A DNA stretch of 45,576 nucleotides from an uncultured Eubacteriales bacterium (GTDB taxonomy: Bacteria > Bacillota > Clostridia > Christensenellales > CAG-138): contig CADBYI010000034.1 in NCBI GenBank assembly GCA_902798825.1, positions 1 to 45,576 of the forward strand. The letters run 5' to 3'. The notes below the pieces were generated by a model. The model saw only the letters and a program-made list of their open reading frames with translations. It did no database searches and was not told the origin of the DNA. The stretch's first letter is position 1. Each line of letters begins with the position of its first letter. This document shows positions 13,790-22,579 of this stretch, one piece after another. The translations under genes and the position numbers were made by a program.

Positions 13790-16364
13790 TTGAAACGCGC
13801 CGTTGCCGCTTTGATCATATTGGCCATGCTCCTGCCTCTGGCGCTCACGGGCTGCGGCCCGGACCGGGGCCAGGGCAGCGTGGTCTGCCGCCAATTCATA
13901 CAATATCTGTCCAACTTTGACTATGACTCTGCCTACGCCCTGATCTCTCCCGACCTGCAGAAGGAGGAGCCCTATCAGCCGCCCAAGCCCACCAAGGCGC
14001 CCACCCCCGGTCCCGGGGAGACCCCTGCGCCTACGGCGGAGCCCACGGCCACGCCCCTGCCTACGGCGGAGCCCACGCCGGTGCCCGCAGGGGTCACCGA
14101 CCACCGCATGACCAAGACCGAGTTTAAAAAGCGGTATGTGGACATCTTCGACGCCATGGGCCTCACGGCCATCACCTCCCAGGTCATCTCTGAGGTGAAC
14201 GGCACCCTGAACGCCAGCGTGGTCTATCGCATGGCCTACATCACCCAGAAGGCCGGCAACCTGATCTTCGACTTCACCATCAACAGCGAGTATCACGAGG
14301 GCTGGGTGGTCATGTGGGACCCCAGCTTGATCTTCCCCAACATGGAGTGGGGGGACACCATGCTCATGGGCACCAACTACCCGGACCGGGGCGAGATCTT
14401 CGACGCCGACGGCATCCTTCTCGCTGAAAATGTGTTGGCGGTCACGGTGTACTGCATCCCCAGCAAGATCCAGCTGAGGGATGGGGGCAAGGCCGTCACC
14501 GACGTGAAGGAGCTCTTCAAGGCCGAGGATAGCGCCCTGACCCCGGATCAGCTGCTGGAGAAGGAGCAGTACGTGCCCTTCGAACAGGCGGTGGCCGCCG
14601 TGCCGGAGCTGCAGATGACGGAGGCGGACGTGCGCAACAGCCTGGCCCGAACCTTCCGCGACTTTGCCAAGCTGGCGGTTTTGTACCCGGACGAGATGAA
14701 TCCGGAGCTGGAGGCGCGGCTCCTGACCATCCCCGGCGTGGGCGTGGACAGCAACAACTACGGCACGCTGCGCCAATATCCCTATGGCTCCAGCCTGGCC
14801 CACCTTCTTGGCTACGCCGGCATCATCCAGAAGGAGTATCTGAACCACTACTCCATGGAGAACGGCATACTCAAGGAGAACAAGGAATGGCTGTATGTGC
14901 TGGACGAGGATGGCAACAAGGTCAACGATCCCAATTACGACGGCGACAGCTGGCTGGGGTATGCAGGCCTGGAAAAGCAATATGAGGAGCGGCTCCGCGG
15001 GATAAAGGGGAGCTTCGCCTACATCCAGGGCGCCGGCGGCAAGGTCAAGCAGATTCTGTACAACGTGCCCGCCGTGGACGGGGAGGATCTGCACCTGACC
15101 GTGAAGATCAACCTGCAGCGGCGGGCCGAGGAGGTCATCAAAAACATCGTCTACGACGACTCCATCAGCGGCACGGTCATCGTTATGAACCCCACCACCG
15201 GCGGCGTGGAGGCCATGGTCTCCTTCCCTGGCTACGATCCCAACAGCTTCTCCCGGGGCGACTTGGACGATGAGGCCTGGGCGGCCATGGAGAAGGACCC
15301 CAAGACCCCCCTTTTGAATCGGGCCATTCAGGGCCTGTACCCCCCGGGGTCCACCTTCAAGCCCCTGGTGGCCATCACGGGCCTGGAGTCGGGCAACATG
15401 ACGCTGGATTGGGCCTTCCCGGAGGAGCAGGAGCATCTCCGGAGCATCGACACCATCTGGAACCCCTCCAAGGGCTCGCTGATCCCCGAGTCCGGCGTGA
15501 CCAAGGTCACCCGTACCTACAGCACCAACCGGCGTGGACCCATGAACATGAAGAACTGCATGATCCAGTCGGACAACATCTACTTTGCGTACCTGGGCAT
15601 GAAGATCGGCTGGGACACCCTGAAGCGGTATCTGACCGTCATGGGCATGGGCGAGTCGATCCCCTTCGATCTGCCCACCCAGAAATCCCAGATCAAGAAC
15701 ATGACCCCCGACGAAAACGGCCAGGTCTCCGAGGAGACCATGGACCTGCTGGCCATGACCGGATACGGACAGGGGGAGCTGCTGCTGACGCCCCTGCAGC
15801 TGGCCAGCTATATCTCCGCCTTCCGCAACGGGGGCACGGTGTATGAGCCCTACGTGATCGAGTCCATCTGGCAGGAGGACAAGACCGAGTATCGGGAGGT
15901 CAGCCACCACGAGGAGACCGTCTGGAAGGAGATCTGCGCCACCAGCACGGCGGAAGCCATCCGCGACATGCTGGAGGGCGTGGTGGAGGCCCCCAGCAGC
16001 ATGGGCAAAAACCCCATCACCAAGGAGAACTGGGGCGGCTACGGCACGGGCCGGTTTTTGAGCGTCCTTCGGACCTATACCTGCGCCGGCAAGACGGGCA
16101 CCGCCGAGTTGGCAAAGAAGCAGAACGCCAAGGACGCCGACAGGGAGCTGGCCTGGTTCGTGGCCTTCCGCAGCCGCCATCTGGACGGCACGGAGCTCAA
16201 GCCCCCAGATGAAGTTCCTCATCGCCCAGGTGCTGTTGAAGGACGACACCCTGACGGAGTCCCCCACCACCGAAAGCTGCATCGAAAACAGGCGGAGCGA
16301 CGCGGATGCGACCAACACCGCCGCCACGTCCGAGGGCGAGACCGGCGAGAACAACGTGGGCTGA
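13790..16364 (+). CDS. MecA-like class B penicillin-binding protein, frameshifted near its end
   Basis: A dd-transpeptidase that cross-links peptidoglycan outside the membrane. The start chosen is TTG 13790, six bases after GGAGG; the frame also opens at 13727 but that lies upstream of the promoter. A lipobox ends at Cys22 (LTGC). Residues 30-200 resemble the NTF2-like MecA_N domain (WVVMWDPSLIFPNM), split by a Pro/Thr tract at about 64-103. A dimerisation domain follows (RGEIFDADG), then the transpeptidase: Ser521-Thr-Phe-Lys524, Ser594-Asp-Asn, and Lys768-Thr-Gly. At the C5 run 16202-16206 the frame breaks: the frame of the body runs on to 16375 with unlike sequence, while the +1 frame continues a sensible MKFLIAQVLL strand to TGA 16362-16364. 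Removing one C gives 857 residues. All catalytic motifs precede the break. Confidence 0.85.
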
Positions 16365-16409
16365 GGCCCGCATAGAATAGCGGGAAAGACCAAAAGCGAG
16401 GGAGAGGGA

Positions 16410-17474
16410 ATGAAGACCATCATCTTTACCGGCGGCGGCACGGCGGGCCATGTGATGCCCAACCTGGCGCTGATGGATCGGCTGGACAAAACCGAGTGGG
16501 TCATCCACTACATCGGCACGGAGGAGGGCATCGAGCACGAGCTCCTTTCCCAGCGGCCGGAGGTGGTCTACCACGCCATCGCCTGGGGCAAGCTGCGGCG
16601 CTACTTCTCCTGGAAGAACTTCACCGACCCCTTCCGGGTGGTGAAGGGCTATTTTCAGTCCCGTCGGATCATGAAAGAGGTGAAGCCCGACGTGCTCTTC
16701 AGCAAGGGGGGCTACGTGTCCGTGCCCGTGGTCATGGCGGCCAAGGGGAAATGTCCCGTCCTGTGCCATGAGAGCGATTATTCCCCGGGCCTGGCCAACC
16801 GGATCGCGTCCCGGTTCGCGGACACGATCTGCACCACCTTCGCCGACACGGTGGCCAAGGTCCCCGCGGGAAAGGGCGTCCACACCGGCACCCCCATCCG
16901 ATCGTCCCTGCTGGAGGGCAGCCGGGAACGGGGCCTTGCCTTCACCGGGCTCACGGGAGAAAAGCCCGTGCTGCTGGTGGTGGGCGGCAGCACCGGCGCC
17001 AAAGCCGTGAACGAGGCGGTGGAGGCCGCCCTGGACGAATTGTTGAAGACCTTCGACGTGGTGCATCTGTGCGGCCAGGGCAAGGCGGACGACACCGCCC
17101 CCCGGCCCGGGTACGTGCGCTTTGAATACGTGAACCGGGAGATGGCGGATTTGCTGGCCCTGGCGGACGTGGTGGTGAGCCGGGCGGGGGCCAACGCGGT
17201 GTTCGAGCTGCTGGCCCTGAAAAAGCCCGCTGTGCTGGTGCCCCTGCCCTTGGAGGCCAGCCGAGGGGACCAGATTTTGAATGCCCAATACTTTGAACGG
17301 AACGGCTACGCCGTCCATCTTCCCCAGAGCGGGGCCACGCCCCAAAAGCTGGTGGACACGGTCCGCGCCCTCTATGAAGACCGGCAGCGCTATATCGACG
17401 CCATGGCCGCTGCCCCCGGCGGGGACGGCACCGAAAACATTTTGAGGCTCATCTTTCGGGCGGTGAAGGAATGA
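16410..17474 (+). CDS. murG: UDP-GlcNAc transferase MurG (second-type MurG)
   Basis: 354 residues; ATG follows a GGGAGAGGG site. MurG adds GlcNAc to lipid I to make lipid II on the inner membrane face. Visible motifs are the N-terminal GGGTAGHVMPNLAL, HESDYSPGLANRIASRFAD, the VGGSTGAKAVNEAV start of the C-terminal domain, and SRAGANAVFELLALKKPAVLVPL with RGDQILNA, which binds UDP-GlcNAc. The RGDQILNA form is that of the MurG group found outside the division-wall cluster in several Firmicutes, so a second murG elsewhere in this genome is possible. It lies 45 bases behind the PBP and its stop overlaps the next gene by four bases. Confidence 0.9.
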   Translation: MKTIIFTGGGTAGHVMPNLALMDRLDKTEWVIHYIGTEEGIEHELLSQRPEVVYHAIAWGKLRRYFSWKNFTDPFRVVKGYFQSRRIMKEVKPDVLFSKGGYVSVPVVMAAKGKCPVLCHESDYSPGLANRIASRFADTICTTFADTVAKVPAGKGVHTGTPIRSSLLEGSRERGLAFTGLTGEKPVLLVVGGSTGAKAVNEAVEAALDELLKTFDVVHLCGQGKADDTAPRPGYVRFEYVNREMADLLALADVVVSRAGANAVFELLALKKPAVLVPLPLEASRGDQILNAQYFERNGYAVHLPQSGATPQKLVDTVRALYEDRQRYIDAMAAAPGGDGTENILRLIFRAVKE

Positions 17475-18883
17475 CGGCCCAACCCTACATTTCACAACTG
17501 GGCGGCGAGGGGACAGGGGAAGCCCTGTCCGCTTTGTGCGCGCTGGGCAAGACCAAGGCGGGCCGGGAGGAGATCAACGCCCTGCTGGGGGATCGGCAGG
17601 CCCTCCACGCCGCCGCTTCGTCCCCCGTGCCAAAGGTCCGCAAGAACGCCTATCGGCTCATGGGGGCGTTGGAGGACGAGAGGGACGTCCCCGTCCTGCG
17701 GCAGGCGCTGCAGCAGGAGGAGACCCTCTTCGCCATCCCCAGCCTGCTGCTGGCCCTGGGCCGATTGGGGGACGAGGAGACGGTGCGGACCTATGGGCCG
17801 CCCCCCTCCGCCGGCCCCGAGACCGACGGCCTGGTGGCCCAGATCGTCCTGGCCCGGGACAAGGCCCTGCAAAGCTTCGAAACCTGCGGCAGCGAGCGGA
17901 TCGTCCGGCTTCCCGCCCCCCGAAAGATTCTGTGCTATCCCCCGGAGGGGTTTTTGGACATTCTGACAGAGGAGCTCAGGTCGCTGGGCTTGTCCCCGGT
18001 TCCGGAGAACGGGGCCGCCGCGGTGGTCACGGACAGGATCGATCTGGTGTACCGGGCGGACTGCATGGCGGAAGCCCTGCTGCCTCTGGCCTTCGACGTG
18101 CCGCTGGAGGCCCAGAGCATGGCCCGTCAGGTGGGGGAGCTGCCCGGGGAACGGTATCGGATCGAGCTAAGGGGCTACACCCGGGACCGGCGCAAGCTCA
18201 TCGCCGCCCTGGCCCGGGCCCTGCCGGGGCAGAACAACCCCTCGGCCTACGACACGGAGCTCAGGGTGGACTGCCATATGGACCGGGCGGACCTCTTTTG
18301 GAAGCTGTGGAACGTGGAGGATCACCGCTACCCCTGGCGGCAGCGGACCGTCAGCGCTTCCATCCATCCGGCCACGGCGTCCTGCCTAGCCCGGTACGCC
18401 AAGCGCTTTGAACGGCGGGAGCGGCCCCGGGTCCTGGACCCCTTCTGCGGCTGCGGGTCGCTGCTCTTTGCCCGGGAGAAACTGGGCCCCTGCCGGGTGC
18501 TGGTGGGCGTGGACAAGAGCGGCACGGCGGTGGAGAGCGCCCGGATCAACGCCCGGGCGGGAAGGTCTCGGGCCTCCTTCGTCACCAAGGACGCCCTGCG
18601 GTTCGAGGCCCGGGAGGGCTTCGATCTGGTCCTGTCCAATCTGCCCTTCGGGAACCGGGTGGGGAACCATGAGGACAACACCCGGCTCTACGACCGGTTC
18701 GTCCGCCGTCTGCCGGAGCTGTTGAGCCCCGGGGGCACGGCGGTGCTGTACACCATGGAGTACAAGCTGTTGAAGAGCTGTTTGAACAGGGCGCCTGGCC
18801 TGGTCCTGCGGGAGCAGAAGCGCACCGAGGCCGGGGGCCTGCTGCCCTGGATATTTGTGGTTGACAGGGAAGAAACACGCTGA
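17471..18883 (+). CDS. HEAT-repeat / RNA methyltransferase fusion
   Basis: 470 residues, start overlapping murG by ATGA. Residues 1-130 show HEAT-like helices (KVRKNAYRLMGALEDERDVPVLRQAL). A middle part of about 150-280 may be a degenerate THUMP-type RNA-binding region. Residues 300-465 form a class I methyltransferase: DPFCGCGSLLFAREKLG as SAM loop, GVDKSGTAVESARINA as second strand, and NLPFG as the catalytic N-x-PF motif, as in the UPF0020/Trm14/RlmL N2-guanine RNA methylases. It probably modifies tRNA or rRNA, but the target base is not readable. Fusion to HEAT repeats is unusual and may replace the normal RNA- or protein-docking domain. Its 3' end contains the promoter of metG. Confidence 0.75.
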   Translation: MTAQPYISQLGGEGTGEALSALCALGKTKAGREEINALLGDRQALHAAASSPVPKVRKNAYRLMGALEDERDVPVLRQALQQEETLFAIPSLLLALGRLGDEETVRTYGPPPSAGPETDGLVAQIVLARDKALQSFETCGSERIVRLPAPRKILCYPPEGFLDILTEELRSLGLSPVPENGAAAVVTDRIDLVYRADCMAEALLPLAFDVPLEAQSMARQVGELPGERYRIELRGYTRDRRKLIAALARALPGQNNPSAYDTELRVDCHMDRADLFWKLWNVEDHRYPWRQRTVSASIHPATASCLARYAKRFERRERPRVLDPFCGCGSLLFAREKLGPCRVLVGVDKSGTAVESARINARAGRSRASFVTKDALRFEAREGFDLVLSNLPFGNRVGNHEDNTRLYDRFVRRLPELLSPGGTAVLYTMEYKLLKSCLNRAPGLVLREQKRTEAGGLLPWIFVVDREETR

Positions 18884-18889
18884 TAAAAT
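18861..18889 (+). promoter_or_regulatory. Promoter of metG inside the end of the methyltransferase gene
   Basis: TTGACA (18861-18866) and TAAAAT (18884-18889) have a 17-base spacer that runs to the stop codon of the upstream gene. The leader contains a CCCGC/GCGGG hairpin at about 18909-18922 next to the ribosome site. Confidence 0.75.
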
Positions 18890-18937
18890 CTTATGAATTC
18901 AGATATATCCCGCCCCGGCGGGAAGGAGGATTTGTTC

Positions 18938-20896
18938 ATGGAAAAGAGACCTTACTATATCACCACGGCCATCGCCTACGCCTCGGCCAAGCCCCACATC
19001 GGCAACGTCTATGAGATCGTGCTGGCGGACGCCATCGCCCGCTACAAGCGGTTCATGGGCTACGACGTGTTCTTCCAGACCGGCACCGACGAGCACGGCC
19101 AGAAGATCGAGGAGAAGGCCAACAAGGCGGGCGTGGCCCCCCAGGCGTACGTGGACGACGTGGCCGGGGAGATCAAGAACATCTGGGATCTGATGAACAC
19201 CTCCTACGACAAGTTCATCCGCACCACCGACAAGGACCACGAGCGGAAGGTCCAGCGCATCTTCAAGAAGCTCTATGACCAGGGCGACATCTACAAGGGC
19301 GCCTACGAGGGCATGTACTGCACCCCCTGCGAGTCCTTCTTCACCCCCTCCCAGCTGAAGGACGGCCGCTGCCCTGACTGCGGCCGGGAGGTCCAGCCCG
19401 CCAAGGAGGAAGCCTACTTCTTCAAGATGAGCAAGTACGCCCCCCGTCTCATCGACTACATCAACCAGCATCCCGAGTTCATCCAGCCTGTGGCCCGGCG
19501 GAACGAGATGATGAACAACTTCCTGCTGCCCGGCCTCCAGGACCTGTGCGTGTCCCGGTCCAGCTTTACCTGGGGCATCCCCGTGGACTTCGACAGCAAG
19601 CACGTGGTCTACGTGTGGCTGGATGCGCTGACCAACTACATCACCGGCATCGGCTACGAGCCCGACGGGAACAGCACGGCACAGTTCAACACCCTCTGGC
19701 CCGCAGACCTGCACCTGATCGGCAAGGACATCATCCGCTTCCATACCATCTACTGGCCCATCTTCCTGATGGCCCTGGATCTGCCCCTGCCCAAGCAGGT
19801 TTTCGGCCACCCCTGGCTTCTCATGGGCGAGGGGAAGATGAGCAAGTCCAAGGGCAACGTCATGTATGCGGACGAGCTGGTGAAGCTCTTCGGCGTGGAC
19901 GCGGTCCGCTACTTCCTGATCCACGAGATGCCCTTCGACAGCGACGGCACCATCACCTATGAGCTGCTGGTGGAGCGGCTGAACGCGGATTTGGCCAACA
20001 CCCTGGGAAATTTGGTGAACCGGACCGTGGCCATGAGCAACAAGTATTTCGGAGGTCTGGTGGAAAAGACCGGCGCCCGGGAGGCTGTGGACGAGGAGCT
20101 GAAGGAAGCGGCCACCTCCGCCGTGGGCAAGGTCACCGCACGGATGGACGAGCTCAGGGTGGCCGACGCCATCACGGAGATTTTCAACCTCTTCAAGCGC
20201 TGCAACAAGTACATCGACGAGACTGCCCCCTGGACGTTGGCCAAGGACCCGACCAAGGCCGACCGCCTCAAGGAGGTCCTCTACAACCTGACCGAGAGCA
20301 TCGCCATGGGCGCCAGCCTCCTCGCTCCCTTCCTGCCGGACACCGGCGCGAAGATCCTTGCCGAACTCAACGCCAATCCCCGTCCCTTCGACGGCCTCGG
20401 TGACTTCGGCCTCTATCCCTCCGGGAACAAGGTGGCGGAGAAGCCCGAGATCCTCTTCGCCCGGCTGGATCTGAAGGAGGTGCTGGACAAGGTAGGCGCA
20501 CAGGCGGAGCCTGCGGCCCCCGCCGCCCCGGCGGAGCCCGAAAAGCCCGCCCTGCCTCCCATTAAGGAGGAGATCAGCTACGAGGATTTCGCCAAGGTGG
20601 ATTTCCGCCTGGCCAAGGTCAAGGCCTGTGAGGAGGTCAAGAAGTCCAAGAAGCTGCTGAAACTGACGCTGGACGTGGGCGGCGAGGAGCGGACCGTGGT
20701 CTCCGGCATCAAGAAGTGGTACGCCCCCGCCGATCTGGTGGGGAAGACCGTGGTGCTGGTGGCGAACCTGAAGCCCGCCACCCTCTGCGGCGTGGAGAGC
20801 CGGGGCATGGTCCTGGCGGTGTCCGATCCCGCCGACGAAAACCTGTCCCTCATCGGCCCCTACGCCGATATGCCCTCCGGATACGTGGTCCGGTAA
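18938..20896 (+). CDS. metG: Methionyl-tRNA synthetase
   Basis: 652 residues; ATG 18938 follows AAGGAGGA, so the upstream in-frame ATG at 18893 is not used. It charges tRNA-Met. The class I catalytic motifs are HIGN (20-23) and KMSKS (300-304). A zinc knuckle is formed by Cys128, Cys131, Cys145 and Cys148. An Ala/Pro/Glu linker near 525-545 leads to a C-terminal EMAP/Trbp111-like tRNA-binding domain (about 550-652, with DFRLAKV and VSGIKKWY), typical of the long bacterial form. It is followed by two tatD genes, a common arrangement in Firmicutes, where metG and tatD are often adjacent. Confidence 0.95.
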   Translation: MEKRPYYITTAIAYASAKPHIGNVYEIVLADAIARYKRFMGYDVFFQTGTDEHGQKIEEKANKAGVAPQAYVDDVAGEIKNIWDLMNTSYDKFIRTTDKDHERKVQRIFKKLYDQGDIYKGAYEGMYCTPCESFFTPSQLKDGRCPDCGREVQPAKEEAYFFKMSKYAPRLIDYINQHPEFIQPVARRNEMMNNFLLPGLQDLCVSRSSFTWGIPVDFDSKHVVYVWLDALTNYITGIGYEPDGNSTAQFNTLWPADLHLIGKDIIRFHTIYWPIFLMALDLPLPKQVFGHPWLLMGEGKMSKSKGNVMYADELVKLFGVDAVRYFLIHEMPFDSDGTITYELLVERLNADLANTLGNLVNRTVAMSNKYFGGLVEKTGAREAVDEELKEAATSAVGKVTARMDELRVADAITEIFNLFKRCNKYIDETAPWTLAKDPTKADRLKEVLYNLTESIAMGASLLAPFLPDTGAKILAELNANPRPFDGLGDFGLYPSGNKVAEKPEILFARLDLKEVLDKVGAQAEPAAPAAPAEPEKPALPPIKEEISYEDFAKVDFRLAKVKACEEVKKSKKLLKLTLDVGGEERTVVSGIKKWYAPADLVGKTVVLVANLKPATLCGVESRGMVLAVSDPADENLSLIGPYADMPSGYVVR

Positions 20897-20950
20897 CAAA
20901 CGAACGAACGGGCGGGCTCTGTGCTCGCCCCTTTGAATACAGGAGGCAAT

Positions 20951-21721
20951 ATGGATATTTTCGATACCCACGTGCATCTTTTGGAGGAACGCTTCGACAA
21001 GGACAGGGACGAGCTGATCGCCTCCCTGTGCGACGCCGGCGTGAAGCTGGTCATGGAGGCCGCCACGGACCTGGATTACATCGAGCGGCTCATTCCCTTC
21101 GTGGAGCAGCACGACATGGTCTACGGGGCGGCGGGCATGCACCCGGAGATGATCGGCGGCTGTCAGCTAAAGGACCTCGATCAGGTGGCGGCGGTCTTGG
21201 ATCACCCCAAGATCAAGGCGGTGGGGGAGATTGGTCTCGATTATGCCTGGCCGGACAACCCTGCCCGGCACGATCAGATGGCCTTCTTCGACGCGCAGCT
21301 CTCCCTGGCGGCGGCCCATAAGCTGCCGGTGGTCGTCCACAACCGGGACGCCCACGCAGATATGATGGACGTGCTCAGGGCCCACAAGGGAACGGTGATC
21401 GGCGTTTTGCACTGCTTCTCCGGCGAATGGCAGATCGCCAGGGAGTGCCTGGATTTGGGCTACTATCTGAGCTTCGGCGGATCGCTGACCTTCAAAGGGG
21501 CCAAGGAGAACGTGGAGGTGGCGACCAAAGCGCCCCTCGATCGTCTGGTCATCGAAACGGACAGCCCCTTTATGGCCCCTGCCCCCTTCCACGGCCAGCG
21601 CAACGACCCCACCAAGACCATGTGGGTCATCAAAAAGCTGTCCGATATTCGGGGCATGACCGAGGAGGAGCTGGCACCTATCCTGTTTGAGAACGCGAAG
21701 CGGGCGTACAGCATCCAGTGA
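20951..21721 (+). CDS. TatD-family metal-dependent DNase, copy 1
   Basis: 256 residues from ATG 20951 after AGGAGGCAAT. The amidohydrolase-type TIM barrel of TatD is complete: DTHVH with the two N-terminal His ligands, AVGEIGLDY with the bridging Glu, VVVHNRDA and LHCFSG with further His ligands, and IETDSPF with the catalytic Asp. TatD proteins are 3'-5' exonucleases or DNA-repair nucleases, and some act as D-aminoacyl-tRNA deacylases. It lies 54 bases after metG and is followed directly by a paralogue, about 60 percent alike by eye. Confidence 0.9.
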   Translation: MDIFDTHVHLLEERFDKDRDELIASLCDAGVKLVMEAATDLDYIERLIPFVEQHDMVYGAAGMHPEMIGGCQLKDLDQVAAVLDHPKIKAVGEIGLDYAWPDNPARHDQMAFFDAQLSLAAAHKLPVVVHNRDAHADMMDVLRAHKGTVIGVLHCFSGEWQIARECLDLGYYLSFGGSLTFKGAKENVEVATKAPLDRLVIETDSPFMAPAPFHGQRNDPTKTMWVIKKLSDIRGMTEEELAPILFENAKRAYSIQ

Positions 21722-21734
21722 CCCATCTTTGAGC

Positions 21735-22502
21735 ATGGACATCTTCGACACCCACGCGCATCTTTTGGATACACAGTTCGACGAAGACAGGGAAGCGTTG
21801 ATCGCCTCCTTCTCTGACGTCGGCCTGAAGCTGGTCATGGAGGCCTGCACGGATCTGGGGTATCTCAAAAAGCTGATCCCCTTCGTGGAGAGCCACCCCA
21901 TGATCTATGGCGCCGCGGGCCTGCACCCGGAGGAGCTGGGGCCCTATGCCCTTGGCGATCTGGATACCGTGGCGGCGGCCCTGGCCCATTCCAAGATCAG
22001 GGCGGTGGGGGAGATCGGCCTGGATTACTACTGGCCCGAGAACCCGCCCCGGGAGGTCCAGCGGGCTTTCTTCGACGCCCAGCTGTCCCTGGCGGCGGAC
22101 CATCATCTGCCCGTCATCATCCACGATCGGGAGGCCCACGGGGACACGGTGGATATCCTGCGGGCCCACAGGGGACGGGTCACGGGCGTCATGCACTGCT
22201 TCTCCGGCAGCTATGAAACGGCGAAGGAATGCCTGGATCTGGGCTTTTTCATCGGCTTCGGCGGTGCGCTGACCTTCAAGAACGCCAAGCGGAACGTGGA
22301 GGTGGCGGCGAAGGTGCCCCTGGACCGACTGGTGGTGGAGACCGACTGCCCCTATATGGCTCCCGTGCCCTGCCGGGGTCAGCGCAACGACCCCACCAAG
22401 ACCCTGTATGTGCTGGATAAGCTCTGTGAGATCCGGGCCATGGACCGGGCGGAGCTGGCGCCCCTGCTGTTCGAAAACGGCAAGCGGCTGTTCGCCATCT
22501 AA
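21735..22502 (+). CDS. TatD-family metal-dependent DNase, copy 2
   Basis: 255 residues from ATG 21735, 13 bases after copy 1. All metal ligands are kept: DTHAH, AVGEIGLDYYW, VIIHDREA, MHCFSG and VETDCPY. The close resemblance along the whole length shows a tandem duplication. There is no clear ribosome site, so translation may depend on reinitiation after copy 1. A changed substrate preference is possible; the N-terminal and C-terminal residues differ most. The operon ends at the terminator at 22519. Confidence 0.88.
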   Translation: MDIFDTHAHLLDTQFDEDREALIASFSDVGLKLVMEACTDLGYLKKLIPFVESHPMIYGAAGLHPEELGPYALGDLDTVAAALAHSKIRAVGEIGLDYYWPENPPREVQRAFFDAQLSLAADHHLPVIIHDREAHGDTVDILRAHRGRVTGVMHCFSGSYETAKECLDLGFFIGFGGALTFKNAKRNVEVAAKVPLDRLVVETDCPYMAPVPCRGQRNDPTKTLYVLDKLCEIRAMDRAELAPLLFENGKRLFAI

Positions 22503-22518
22503 GTTTTCCCATAATAAT

Positions 22519-22566
22519 AAGGCCGTCAGGTGTCCCTTTCGGGTATTCTGACAGCCTTGTTTTTTA
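22519..22566. terminator. Terminator between tatD and nagA
   Basis: Arms AAGGCCGTCAG and CTGACAGCCTT (about 22519-22529 and 22548-22558) form a stem with one mismatch, followed by TTGTTTTTT. It separates two convergent operons. Confidence 0.7.
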
Positions 22567-22579
22567 CAATTGAAATAGC

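Noticed and set aside
13661..16504. Very long minus-strand frame (947 codons) opposite the PBP gene
   Set aside because: Its composition is that of an antisense shadow, while the plus strand shows all PBP motifs.
18899..21142. Long minus-strand frame opposite metG and tatD
   Set aside because: Antisense shadow; metG and tatD motifs are on the plus strand.
20951..22502. Two tatD frames as one frameshifted gene
   Set aside because: Each copy has its own complete set of metal ligands and full length.
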